From: Pardosa pseudoannulata
Lineage: Eukaryota; Arthropoda; Arachnida; Araneae; Lycosidae
Length of the DNA: 64,000 bases
Assembly (NCBI GenBank): GCA_032207245.1
Contig: CM063498.1
Coordinates: 94,478,801 to 94,542,800 of the forward strand
Reading direction: 5' to 3'
Shown: positions 44,885 through 57,325 of the stretch, piece after piece
Position numbering within the stretch: position 1 is the stretch's first letter
Layout of the letters: each line of letters opens with the position of its first letter
Made by a program: the position numbers and the translations under genes
The notes under the pieces: generated by a model
Seen by the model: only the letters and a program-made list of their open reading frames with translations
Told to the model about the DNA's origin: nothing
Databases searched by the model: none

Positions 44885-47800
44885 TAAAATAAGTGAAAAT
44901 CCTTCATATCCAAACACTCAAGAGTGTTGCGGGAAGAAATTGGTTTAATAACTACTCAATTATATATTAATCTAAGATGGGTATAGAACCCGTGGTTATC
45001 CACGAGTTTAAAACAATTAATTATTTATGCTGAAATATGATTTAATAGTTAATTATATTTCAATTATTAATGTAATCTATATTTAACTGCATTTGAATAC
45101 AATTGTCTTTTTGCCTTTCTGTCAAAACATATTTTAAATAGAGATAATTAAGCTCCTATGGTAACCTTCAACAAATTATTGCTTTTATACTCTTCCTTCT
45201 GAAAATAAAAGGAAGAGAAAAGGAGAAGAGAAATTTTCGAGGCAGCACTCATTAAAAATAAATAAATAAATAAAAATAAAGTGAAATAAATGAAAATCCT
45301 TCAGATCCAAACACTCAAGAGTGTTGCGAGAGGAAATTGATTTAATTAATACTCAATTATCTACTAATCTAAGATGAGTATAGCACCCGTGATTAACCAC
45401 AAGTTTAAAACGATTAATAATTTATGCTCAAATATACTTTAACAGTGAGTTACAGTTCAATTATTAACGTAATCTATATTTATCTGCACTTGAATACAAT
45501 TTTTCTTTTCATTTTTTTGTCCAAACTTTTTAAATACAGCAAATACGTTCGTAGAGTAACCTTCAACAAATTGTTGCTTTTCTACCCCCTCCTTCTGAAA
45601 ATAAAAGGAAGAGAAAAGAAATTTTCGATCCCAAATCTCATTAAAAAATAAAATAAAAATAATATTAAAATAAATGAAAATCCTTCATATCCAAACACTC
45701 AAGAATGTTGTGAGAGAAATTGGTTTAATTAATACTCAATTATCTACTAATCTAAGATGGGTACAGCACCCGTGTTTATGCACGAGTTTAAAACAATTAA
45801 TTATTTATGTTCAAATATACTTTAATAGTTAGTTATATTTCAATTATTAAAGCAATCTATATTTATCTGCGCTTGAATACAATTTTCCTTTTCCCTTTTT
45901 TATCCAAACATTTTAAATACAACAAATTACGTTTCTATGGTAACTTTCAGCAAATTAGTGTTTTTCTACCCCTCCTTCTGAAAATAAAAGGAAGAGAGAA
46001 GAGAAAAAAGAAGAGAAATTTTCGAGGCAAAACTCATTAAAAAAATAAAATAAAAATAATGTAAAATAAATGAAAATCCTTCATATCCAAACACTCAAGA
46101 GTGTTGCGATAGGAAATTGGTTTAATTAATACTCAGTTATCTATTAATCTAAGATGAGTATAGCACCCGTGGTTATCCACGAGTTTAAAACAATTAATTA
46201 TTTATGATGAAATATTCTTTAATATTGAGTTATATTTTAATTATTAACGTAATCTATATTTTCGCCTTTCTGTCTAATAATTTTCTGTCTAATTATATTT
46301 TAAATAGAGATACTTACGTTCCTATGGTAACCTTCAAATTATTGCTTTCCTACCTCTCCTTCTGAAAATAAAAGGAAGAGAAAGAGAGAAGAGAAAATTT
46401 CGAGGCAGCACTCATTAAAAATAAATAAATAAATAAATAAAATGAAAATCCTTCAGATCCAAACTCTCAAGAGTTTTGCGAGAGGAAATTGGTTTAATTA
46501 ATACTCAATTATCTACTAATCTAACATGAGTTTAGCACCCGTGGTTATCCACGAGTTTAAAACAATTAATTTATGCTGAAATATACTTTAATAGTGAGTT
46601 ACATTTCAATTATTAACGTAATCTATATTTAACTGCACTTGAATACAAATTTCCTTTTCCCTTTTTTTTTTGCCCAATCATTTTAAATAGAGCAAATTAC
46701 GTTGCTATGGCAACCTTCAAGGTATTATTGCTTTTCTACTCCTCCTTCTGAAAAAAAGAGGAAGAAAAGAAGAAAAGAGAAAAAAAAGAAGAGAAATTTT
46801 CGAGTCAACATTCATTACAAAAAATGAAAAAGTTCTCCATATCCTAATACACCAGAGTGTTGAGAGATGAAATTGGTTTAATTAATAACTATATATTGGT
46901 TTATTTAATACTCATCTTAGATTAGTGGAGAATTGAAACCCAATTCTCCACTAATCTAAGATGAGTATAGCTCCCGTGGTAATTCACGAATTTAAAACTA
47001 TCAATAATTTATGCTGAAATACACTTTTGTAATGAGTTATATTTCAATTATTAAGGTTATCTATATATAACTGCACTTGAATACAATTTTCCTTTCGCTT
47101 TTTTGAACAAATTATTGCTTTTCTGCCCCCTCCTTCTGAAAAAAGGGAAGAGAAAAAAGAAGTGATTTTCAAGGCAACATTCATTACAAAAAATGAAAGT
47201 TCTCAATATCCTAATACACAAGAGTGTTGCGAGGTGAAATTGGTTTAATTAATACTCAATTATCCACTAATCTAAGTTGAGTATAGATCCTGTGGTTATC
47301 CACGAGTTTAAAACTACTAATAATTTATGCTGAAATATACTTTAGTAGTGAATTATATATCAATTACTAAAGTAATCTATATTTAACTGCGCTTGAATAC
47401 AAATTTCCTTTCGCTTTTTGTCCAAACATATTTTAAACACAGCAGTTTATGTATCAGTGGTAACATTCAACAAATTATTGCTCTTCACCACCTCCCTCTG
47501 AAATAAAATAAATAGAAAGAATTGAAAAAAAAGAGAAATGTTTGAGGCAGCACTCACTGTAAAAGAAAAAATATCCTTCATATCCTAATTCACAAGAGCG
47601 ATGCGAGATTAAGATGGTTTAATTAATACTCAATCATAAATAATTCTCCACTATTTTGAGATAAATACAGCTTCTATGGTTATGTGGGTTAAATTATTAA
47701 AAATTTATACTGAAAAAAGCTTTATAAGTGAATTATATTTCAATTATTAGCATAATTTATATTTAACTGCACTTGAAAAAAACTTTTCCTCTCGGCTTTT

Positions 47801-50800
47801 TGTCGAAACATATTTTAAAGACAGCAAATTATGTGTCAGTGGTAACCTTCACCAAATTATTGCTTTTTTCCGCTTCCTCCTGAAAAAAAATTGTAAAGAG
47901 AAAAAAAGATAAATATATGAGGCAGCGCTCATTGCAAAAGAAGAAAATCCTTCTTATCTTAATTCGCAAGAGCTATGCGAGATGAAGTTCGTGTAATTAA
48001 TACTCAATCATAAATAATTCTCTACCATTCTGAGATAAATAAATTTCCTATGGTAGTTAACGAGGGTTAAATTATTAATAATTTATACTGAAATAAACAT
48101 TAAAAGAGAATTATATTTTAGCTATTAAAGCGATTTACGTTTAAATATAGTGGATTCCTTTCACATTTTTGTCTAAATATCTTTTAAACACTGCAAATCA
48201 AGTTTCTATGGTAACCTTCAACAAATTATTGCTTCAACAAATTATAATTTCAACAAATCATGGCCGTCCATGAGGGTTAAATTATTAATAATTTCTACTG
48301 AAATATACTTTAGAAGGGAATTATATTTCAATTATTAACGCGCTTTACATTTAAATATACTTGGATGTATTTCCTTTTGCCTTTTTGTCTAAATATGTTT
48401 AAACACAGCAAATCAAGTTCGTATGGTAATCTTCAACAAATTATTGCTTTTCTCAACCTCCTCCTGAAAAAAAAAATTGTAAAGATTAAAAAAAGAAGAG
48501 AAATATTTGAGGCAGCCCTCATTACAAAAGAAGAAAATCCTTTATATCCTAATTCGCAAGAGCGATGCGAGATGAAGTTGGTTTAATTAATACTCAATCA
48601 AAAGGAATTCTCCACTATTCTGAGATAAATACAGATTCTATGGCCGTTCATGAGGGTTAAATTATTAATAATTTATACTGAAATATACTTTAGAAGGGAA
48701 TTATATTTCAACTATTAATGAGATTTATATTTAAATATACTTGTATACATTTCTTTTTTGTCTAAATATGTTTTAAACACAGAAAATCAAGTTCCTATGG
48801 TAACCTTCAACAAAGTATTTCTTTTCTCCACCTCCTCCTGAAAAAAAAAATAGTAAAGAAAAAAAGGGAAATATTTGAGGCAGCACTCATTACAAAAGAA
48901 GAAAATCCTTCATATCCTAATTCGCAAGAGAGATGAGAGATGAAATCAGTTTAATTAATACTCAATCAAAAATAATTCTCCACTATTCTGAGATATATAA
49001 ATGTCCCATGGCCCGTACACGAGGATTAAATTATTAATAATTTATACTGACAAAAAGTTTATAAGTGAATTATATTTCAATTATTAACGCGATTTACATT
49101 TAAATATACATGGATATATTTCCTTTCGCCTTTTTGTCTATATATGTTTTAAACACATCAAATAGAGTTTCTATGGTAACCTTCAACAAATTATTTTTCT
49201 CCACCTCCCCTGAAAAAAAATAATAAAGAGAAATATTTGAGGCAGCACTCATTACAAAAGAAGATATCCCTTCATATCCTAACTCGCAAGAACTATGCGA
49301 GATGGAGTTGGTTTAATTAATACTCAATCAAAAATAATTCTCCACTATTCTGAGCTATATAAATCTCCTATGACAGTCCACGAGTGTTAAATTATTAATA
49401 ATTCATACTAAAATAAATTTTATAAGTGAATTATATTTCAATTGTTAACACAATTTACATTTAAATGGATTTGGATATATTTTCTTTTGCTTTTGTGTCT
49501 AAATATGTTTTAAACACGGCAAATCAAGTTCCTATGGTAACATTCAACAAATTATTGCTTTTCTCCACCTCCTCCTGAAAAGAAAAATTGTAAAAAGAAA
49601 AAAAAAGAACAGAAATATTTGAGGTAGCACTCATTACAAAAGAAGAAAATCCTTCATATCCTAATTCGCAAGAGCGATGCGAGATGAAGTTGGTTTAAAT
49701 AATACTCAATCAAAAGGAATTTTCCTCCATTCTGAGATAAATACAGATTCTATGGCCGTCCATGAGGGTTAAATTATTAATAATTTATACTGAAATATAC
49801 TTTAGAAGGGAATTATATTTCGATTATTAACGTGATTTATATTTAAATATACTTGGATATATTTTCTTTCTCCTTTCTGTCTAAATATGTTTTAAACACG
49901 GGAAATCAAGTTCCTATGGTTACCTTCAACAAATTATTGCTTTTCTCCACCTCCTCCTAAAAAAAAATAGTAAAGAGAAAAAAAAGAGAAATATTTGAGG
50001 CAGCACTTATTACAAAAGAAGAAAATCCATCATATCCTAATTCACAAGATGAAGTTGGTTTAATTAATACTCAATCATAAATAATTCTCCATTATTCTGA
50101 GATAAATAAAGCTCCTGTGACTGCTCAAGAGGATTAAATTATTAATAATTTATTCTGAAATAAACTTTAGAATTTAATTATATTTCAATTATTAATGCGA
50201 TTTACATTTTAATATACTTGGATATATTTCCTTTCACCATTTTGTCTATATATATTTCAAACACGGCAAATCAAGTTCCTATGATAACCTTCAACATATT
50301 ATTGCTTTTCTCCACCTCCTCCCGAAAAAAAAAATTGTAAAGAGAAATAGGAGAGAAATATTTAAGGCAGCCCTCATTATAAAAGAAGAAAATCCTTCAT
50401 ATCCTAAGAACTATGCGAGATGAAGTTGGTTTGATTAATACTCAATCCTAAATAATTTTTCACTCTCCTAAGATAAATAAATATCCTATGGCAGTTAACG
50501 AGGGTTAAATTATTAATTTATACTGAAATAAACTTTAGAAGTGAAGTATATTTTAGTTAATTGCGAGAATTACGTTTAAATACACTTAGACATATTTCCT
50601 TTTGCCTTTTTGTCTAAATATGTTTTAAACATTGCAAATGAAGTGCGTATGGTAACCTTCAAGAAATTATTGCTTTTCTCCACCTCCTCCTGAAAAAAAA
50701 AATTGTAAAGCGATAAAAAAAGAGAAATATTTGAAGCAGCACTCATTACAAAAGAAGAAAATCCTTCATATCCTAATTCGCAAGAGCGATGCGAGATGAA

Positions 50801-51595
50801 GTTGGTTTAGTTAATACTCAATCATAAATAATTGTCCACTATTTTGAGTTAAGTACAGCTTCTATGGCCGTCCATGAGGATTAAATTATTAATAATTTAC
50901 ACTGAAATAAACTTTAGAAGTGAATTATATTTCAATTATTTACATTAAAATATTTTTGGATATATTTCCTTTTGCCTTTTTGTTTTAAACACAGCAAATC
51001 AAGTTCCTATGATAACCTTCAACAAATTAATGCTTTTCTCCACCTCCTCCTGAAAAAAAAATTGTAAAGAGAAAAAAAGAAGAAAAATATTTGAGGCAGA
51101 ACTCATTACAAAAGAAAATCCTTCATATACTAATTCGCAAGAGCGATACGAGATGAAGTTAGTTTTATTAATACTCAATCATAAATAATTCTCCACTGTT
51201 CTGATATAAATAAATCTCCTATGGCCATTTAAGAAGATTAAATTATTAATAATTTATACTGAAATAGACTTTAGAAGTGAATTATATTTCAGTTATTAAC
51301 GCGATTTATATTTAAATATACTTGGATATATTTCCTTTCTCCTTTTTGTCTATATATATGTTTTAAACATATCAAATAGGGTTTCTATGGTAACCTTCAA
51401 CAAATTATTTCTTTTCTCCACCTCCCCGGAAAAAAAAGAGAAATATTTGAAGCAGCACTCATTACAAAAGAAGAAAATCCTTCATATCCTAATTCGCAAG
51501 AGCGATGCGAGATGAAGTTGGTTTAATTAATACTCAATCAAAAGGAATTCTCCCCCATTCTGAGATGAGTGAAGCTCCCGTGGCCACCCATGAGG
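43915..51595 (+). repeat. Local satellite, about 20 units of about 370 bp
   Basis: The marker GAAAATCCTTCATATCC or a variant recurs near 44083, 44488, 44896, 45292, 45676, 46073, 46444, 46827, 47198, 47570, 47946, 48534, 48900, 49265, 49645, 50025, 50388, 50756, 51115 and 51474. Other shared blocks are TATGGTAACCTTCAAC, TTATTGCTTTTCTCCACCTCC, GAGGCAGCACTCATTAC and ATTATATTTCAATTATTAAC. Units before about 47.4 kb have CCAAACACTCAAGAGTGTTGC and AAATAAATAAA expansions. Later units have CCTAATTCGCAAGAGCGATGC. Open frames of up to 77 codons inside units are not conserved. Confidence 0.95.
46908..46968. repeat. 28-bp perfect inverted repeat inside the satellite
   Basis: Arms 46908-46935 and 46941-46968 are perfect reverse complements separated by AAACC. 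The right arm is normal satellite sequence (TCTCCACTAATCTAAGATGAG). The left arm is an inverted copy placed before it. Confidence 0.92.
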
Positions 51596-52350
51596 GATCC
51601 ACCAACTCCGGGTGGTCCCGCAGGTGTTAATAAAAAAGATGGACGGGCCGGTGAACGGGCAATTACGTCATTAGGGACGCAGGCTTCTTTTCTCATGAAT
51701 ACACCAGATGACCAGCAGAGCAATACTTTGGAAGAGTAATGCGAGGAGGGGAGTAACACAATATTATGTATTATATTTTTGCTGTTTTTTTTTTGCAGGG
51801 AACTTTTATTTAAGAAGTATGCGATTAAAGTAGCGGTAAGATGCAATTAAAAAATCATTTGCCAGTCTGTTTATATTGTGCCACACGCATTCATATTAGG
51901 AAAAATCGAAGGAAAAAAAAAGTCAAAACGTGTTTCCATCATACGCATTTTTTTTCTCTCCTTTTCTAGTCTGATTTCTGTCTTTCGTATTTGTCTTCCC
52001 TGTCTGTTTCGCTCGGCTAAAACATTTCCTGAGCATCAAGTCGACAGCACTTCAAAAAATGCATTGCAACTTAGCATAGCAGGTTTTAACAAGATTTTTC
52101 TTTTGCAGTAATTTGCATGCAACTACTAGACAACATTATTTTACAATATTAGAAATATTGAAGATATTCTTCAAGAAATATGTACACTTATTTATTGCTC
52201 TCTACTAATTTGCGTGTAGTGATTTATTCTAATTATATTTGTACAGTTTGCAAACTATTTTGTGATCGATATTACAATAAAAAATACTAATAAATTAAAA
52301 TTAAACTTAATACTCAGAACACACACACTTGCATATGTATATGTACGTAA
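51596..52350. other. Unassigned, GC-richer start
   Basis: 51590-51730 is GC-richer and contains a TTACGTCATT motif. A 102-codon minus-strand frame (51538-51846) overlaps the end of the satellite and has no known similarity. The rest is AT-rich. Confidence 0.4.
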
Positions 52351-52352
52351 TA

Positions 52353-53013
52353 CTGTCGAACTTCGATAACTTGAAGTCCCAGGGGACCCCAAAAATATTC
52401 GACTTATCCGAAATTCGAGTTATTGAAGTTACCTACCATTCCTCTCAACTGGCACTTAAGATGGGTCGACATGGTTTAAATGGTTTGAAATGTGCCATAA
52501 TACTATAGTTGGTAAGCATTTCAATTTTTAAATAGCCTATGTAAACAAAAAATAGAAGAATGGGTTCAAAAGGTTTGTTAAAACTCAAGAAATTTGGCCT
52601 CATTACATATTAATTATTATACATACCATGTAAATCTCATTGAAAAAAAGGCAATTATTTTTAAGGTTGTTGGCATTCACAAAGTCACCTAATTTTTGAA
52701 CACAGTTAAATAGGGTGTTGTCTGTACCTTCGGTGGTCTCCAGGTATTGTTGTAAGATGTGAATAGCGTCCTGTGCTTGCTCGTGACCTTCGTTCTCAAT
52801 GGTCAAGAATAGACTGACATTCGAAGTTTTGAACAGAATTGTGTTTTTTTACCGGGGAAATCTATCACAAAAACTTCGACTTAGAAGATGTTCACTTCGA
52901 GTTATCGAGACACTTTTTTAAAGAAAAGTATAGAAATGATTCGGGACTTGATTAAAAGTTCGAGTTAGCGAATTATTCGACTTATAGGAAGTCTAATTAT
53001 CGAAGTTCGACTG
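52353..53013 (-). mobile_element. pogo/Tigger-like transposon, internally deleted
   Basis: The ends CTGTCGAACTTCGATAACTT and CAGTCGAACTTCGATAATTA (right end read inward) are inverted repeats. TA flanks at 52351-52352 and 53014-53015. Several further TTCGA...AAGTT motifs lie inside both ends, as in pogo/Tigger elements. The interior keeps a transposase C-terminal fragment. At 661 bp it is far shorter than an autonomous member, usually 2 kb or more. Confidence 0.8.
52603..52806 (-). pseudogene. Tigger-like transposase C-terminal fragment
   Basis: The minus-strand frame reads AQDAIHILQQYLETTEGTDN followed by LFNCVQKLGDFVNANNLK. Tigger/pogo transposases of the CENP-B-related type end with a helical A...L...L..Q......F..L..IE.FV segment of this kind. 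The DDE catalytic residues are absent. Its position and strand inside an element with pogo-type ends support the call. It cannot encode an active enzyme. Confidence 0.65.
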
Positions 53014-53015
53014 TA

Positions 53016-53394
53016 GTTTATATTATCTAAAGACAATCTGATTATATTATTAAAATTAATTTAAACTAATTAAAGCTATTTATATTGCATAAATTGGGAT
53101 CTTCAAATGAGATTCAGTTGAGTTAGAGGGTTAAAATCTTTATGATAATGGTTAAACGGGATTTCCTAGACCAAGTTCTCTAAAAAACAATGGTACTTAA
53201 GAAAATTTAATTAAGAAAATAACTATATTCGTTTAATAGAAACCTCTCCATTAGATTTATAATGGTATGCAATTCAACAGGCATGTTAATGATAAGCCAC
53301 TCAATTTTTTTTTATCCTTTTTTAGATTTGTGATCACTATAGCGAACTTTTTAATACACAATTCCTATTGAGACTTGAACATTTTTCTTTCTTT
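53016..53394. other. AT-rich, nothing recognised
   Basis: No feature seen. Confidence 0.4.
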
Positions 53395-53825
53395 GTTTAG
53401 ACATGCCCACACAGATTACAAACTGGTCCTAAGTTCTTCCTTATTCGATGATACAATATATCTTGAAATATTATCTTCGTTTTTCCTCCTAAATTCTCCA
53501 TCGGATTTAAATCCGGCAAGCTGGCTGGCTAAGGGAGTGTATTTATTCGACTCTGCTTGAACGGATTTGCAGTTGACTTGAACGTATGAGAAAAAGCCAT
53601 ATCATCCGAATCCCATAAACGGATTTTGAGTAAAGTTTTCAAGTATTTCTTGGTGTAATTTAGAATTCTTGATTTTGTATACAAACTGTAATTTCACGGG
53701 ACAATTTCTTGAATTCTTCAAATTCTTGTTCCATTCGCCAAACGCAATCGACTTAATCATACAACGCACACAATATATTTCCGTCATTGAACAAATTTTG
53801 TTCTAAATCACTACTCCATATCACG
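53395..53825 (-). pseudogene. Tc1-like (DD34E) transposase relic
   Basis: On the minus strand VIWSSDLEQNLFNDGN matches the Tc1 segment VIWSDE..F.LF..DG around the first catalytic Asp. After frameshifts come SDDMAFSHTFKST and then SRINTLP, a stop in place of the usual Trp, and PASLPDLNPMENL. This corresponds to the Tc1 QDN..CHT...WPA.SPDLNPIENLW block. Between the second Asp and the Glu of PMENL there are 34 residues, counting the stop, which is the Tc1 spacing. The N-terminal DNA-binding domain and the inverted repeats were not found. Several frameshifts and stops make it dead. Confidence 0.8.
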
Positions 53826-53873
53826 TTTTTTTTTTTTTTTTTTTTTTTTTTGTTTTTTTTTGTTTTTTTTTTT
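53826..53873. repeat. Poly-T run with two G interruptions
   Basis: About 48 bases of T broken by two G residues, just beyond the Tc1-like relic. Confidence 0.95.
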
Positions 53874-54307
53874 AAACTTGATTTTACTTTTTCTAGTTTT
53901 CGCTTCCTTGTCAGTAAAGTGTTAGTTGTTGATAAATGATATTAAAGCACAAGTTTATGAAAATGTCGCATGATGATTGATTGTAAAACAACATTTTTTT
54001 GGAAAATGTTGATTTACGATCAATCAGACTAAGTTGATGTCTTAGTGTTACAATCTAAGACATTTTCACCCCTGTGCTAACCACTGTTATCGAGAACTAC
54101 ATGAAAATAAAATTTGACTGTCTAGAGGCGTAAACGCACTGAAAATAAAATGCTGCTTGAAAAATTAACTAAAATTAATTAAAACTATTTTTAATACTTA
54201 TATTGGGAGCTTCAAATTAGATTCGGGTGACTTATAGATGGTTAGGACCTCTATGATAGTGGTTAAACAACATCTAACAGTCCTAGGCCAAGCTCTATAA
54301 TGTAGAG
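53874..54307. other. AT-rich, nothing recognised
   Basis: A short inverted pair around AACATTTTTTTGGAAAATGTT lies near 53991-54010. No gene is seen. Confidence 0.4.
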
Positions 54308-54315
54308 ATTAACAG

Positions 54316-55177
54316 CAGGGCAATAACTAGAGTGTTGCAAAGGTGGCATATGCCACAAGCTCATTCTTAGGAGCGCTGTACCATGAGAAAAATTGGGTCC
54401 AAGGGAGAACAAATAAAAATAAGTAAAAATAAGAAAAAGTTGAAAAAAACTTTTTTGCTGTAAAATTCAAGATGTTTAAAAATTATTTTTATGAATTTTA
54501 TTTTTTTACAATGTTTCTAAAGACTAAACCTTTTATACATACTTAACATTGTTTACAAAACACTCGTAATATGCCTTAATATAATTCCGGGTATTCGTTT
54601 GAAATTTCACTTTATTAAAGTCATTAAAATTAAATTTAAATTTAGAAATTCGTCAATATTTTTTGAAAATTTAAAGTACAAATAAAAAATATTCTCCTCA
54701 AATCAACTATTCCATTTATCAGTAAAATACCTCCCCCCCCCTCAGAATGTTAAAATATTTACCAAACACTCCTGATATGTCTTAATATAAATCCAGGTAT
54801 TCGTTTTAAATTCTGAATTTATTTAAGTTATTAAAACTAAATTTATATTTATAAATTTGCCAATTTTTAATGAAAATTCAAATTCAACGTCTGAATAAAA
54901 AATAATCCCCCCCACAAATAAACTATTCAGTTTATCAAGAAAATAATACCCCTAAAGTGTTCAAAAATAATTTTTTAGTATTAATAAGAAAAATAGAAAT
55001 TGTTTTTAAAATTAATAAGCTAGAAACATTTTAAGAATTAACAAAATATTTTGTAAGTTCATTCTGAATATATGATACATATGTATAACATGTTTATATA
55101 TTTTCTCACTATATTTGGTGGCAGGGGCACAGACCAGTTATTTTCTAAGGGTGCTAAAGGACCTAGTTACGGCCCTG
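54316..55177. mobile_element. Non-autonomous hAT transposon, 862 bp
   Basis: The ends CAGGGCAATAACTAG and CAGGGCCGTAACTAGG (right end read inward) are a known style of hAT terminus. A perfect 8-bp target duplication ATTAACAG flanks it at 54308-54315 and 55178-55185. The interior contains a degenerate direct repeat of about 230 bp (near 54500-54735 and 54745-54970) with C-runs at matching positions. No transposase similarity is seen. Confidence 0.88.
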
Positions 55178-55545
55178 ATTAACAGTGAGCATAAACTTGA
55201 CAACGAACGAGAAAAGTAAAAGAAATAAAGTGGAAAAGCTAGAGGGTTAGATTTAAAATTTTTATTTAATATGTAAAAAAATAAAATACTATATGTATAT
55301 TTTGTTATTGCTGATTTATATGTATAACATGTGTATATATTTTCTCACTACATTTGGTGGCAGGGGCGCAGACCAGTTATTTTACACAGGTGCTAAAGGA
55401 CCTAGTTACGGCCTTGATTAACAGTGAGCATAAACTTGACAACGAACTAGAAAAGTAAAAGAAATAAAGTGGAAAAGCTAGAGGGTTAGATTTAGAATTT
55501 GTATTTAATTATATGTAAAAAATAAAATAATAAAATAAATTAAAT
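55067..55545 (+). repeat. Tandem duplication of a hAT right end plus flank, about 239-bp unit
   Basis: Unit 1 (about 55067-55305) contains the right end of the hAT element, its ATTAACAG target copy (55178-55185) and about 120 bp of flank. Unit 2 (about 55306-55545) repeats all of this, including a second hAT end (to 55416) and a second ATTAACAG (55417-55424). Units differ by scattered substitutions such as GGCACAGACC versus GGCGCAGACC. Confidence 0.9.
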
Positions 55546-57154
55546 TAATTAATTAATTAATTAAATTTTAAAAATATAAAAACAGAATGTGGCTTTCGTG
55601 GCCCTCAGACGTATCCAATTTTGATTATACAAATGAAAGACCTTCCATATAATTAGACTTTTTAATATAATTGCAATTTAAATATTAAAAATGAGTGCAA
55701 TGATCTCTCAGTTTCTTTGACGCGTCTAAATGTATAGGCGTGGTGGGAATGATCTGTAGGGAGTCGAAAGGATTGACAAGGCAAAAGATCTCAAGATTAC
55801 ATATGAAGCTACGAAACAGGTCTGGTCGTCTTAGCAAAAGATACAAATCTAAGACTATTTATCTTTCCATCTTACTACTGACTTCATTTTTCTTGTAAGT
55901 GTTCCCTTGTGTTCTGTCAAAATTTCATCAACTAATGATTTACGAGTTCCGAGGAAAGATAAACCACATCCTATGGACTGTCCCAGACATAAGTTCATGA
56001 AAACTGTATTGCAAAGCAGTAAAACAGCAGATTAGATGTAAGTGGGAACAGGAAATATAGCAAGAGGTTTGTTGGGAAGCAACATTAATCTTTGAGACTA
56101 TTTCTGACATAAGCAATGTCTTTTGCGAGCCCGCTCCAATCTCGTTTCTGGCTGACAGATGAGCATTTCACTTGACTCAGCTTCACACATGCCTATACCA
56201 ATGAACTAGTTTATATTCTCCGAAACAAAGCAACCGCAAGAGCTTGTAATTATCCCGGTTCAGCACCAGGAATGAATAAAGGAAGTTTTGTTCGAAAGTG
56301 ACAGAATTATATTTAGAACAGACAGCGAATGCAAGAAGTTAGAGAAAATTAAAAGAACTTTGAAAAACATTATATTGTTTGAACTATTAAGCTTCCAAAA
56401 CTAGATGTGCTTGGAATTTTTTACTATGAAAGGTACAATGGGGCATTATTTTTTATGCGATTTCTGTTTAAATAGATTGAACATTTAAGACGACAGTGAT
56501 CTTTCCAAACTAAATTTATTTTGCTGTAACCGATTTCATTAAAAGTAATATCTTATTAGTAATGCATTTATAAAAAGGTCAAGATTCCGAGGTCAAATAT
56601 TATTTTTTGTAGGAGTTATTTATTATTAATTATTTAAAAAGTTTCCATAAAAGATACTCCGTACTCCTCTTTATAACACAAGATACAGCTATTTTTATTT
56701 CTCAGATAACTTTCAGAACTTAAAATAAAACTGAATTATTATCATAATTGGTCGTGGAAAGTATTATATAAAATCGATAATAATAATAAAGATTCAATTT
56801 TATTGTACAAAATACCAATTTTTTTTTAAATATAAAATTTACACTCTTTAAAAACATATTAACACTAACTTTTATTTTACTAGAAGATACTAAGTTAATA
56901 AATTCCTAAAGGATATGACAGTCGATATGACATAAAGTAGTAAAAAATTGCTCAGAAAACATGTCTAAAATTATTATAAGTACTAAAATTATTGTATGTT
57001 TTGTTAATAATTATATTCATCACAGAATTATAGATACTTAAAAAAAAAACTCTTTATGCTTCTCATTCTTATTTCTGTTTCTCATTTCTGGGACACATAG
57101 AAATATCGAAATTTCAATCACACTTCTCCAGGCTAAAAGCTTACGTTCGATCAA
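55546..57154. other. Intergenic, no gene recognised
   Basis: 55700-56330 is less AT-rich, with a GTAAGT-type donor-like site near 55897, but no supporting exon frame is recognisable. 56330-57154 is AT-rich. Confidence 0.35.
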
Positions 57155-57325
57155 CAAGGAGCGAACCAAAGGCGATGGATAACGCTCTCCTGTACCCCAG
57201 TTCGTGGTTTTGAATCATATTGCTGGCATAGATGTTTGCAGCCGTTCGGAATCACCTTTAAGCAGAAGGTCCCGGTATCATTATCCATAGTGTAGCAAAG
57301 AAGTGTATCGGAGGGCTTCAAACCA
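57155..57325 (+). mobile_element. SINE-A relic, full length but decayed
   Basis: Degenerate SINE-A sequence runs through GCGATGGATAACG, CCAGTTCGTGG, GGCATAGATGTTTGCAGCCG, TTCGGAATCACCTTTAAGCA and GAAGGTCCCGGTATCATTA. It ends CTTCAAACCAAATC. The B box is disrupted. Confidence 0.75.

Noticed and set aside
44347..48586. Several 66-77-codon frames in the 370-bp satellite
   Set aside because: They shift and break between units and have no similarity to known proteins.
51538..51846. 102-codon minus-strand frame
   Set aside because: It overlaps the end of the satellite array and has no known similarity.
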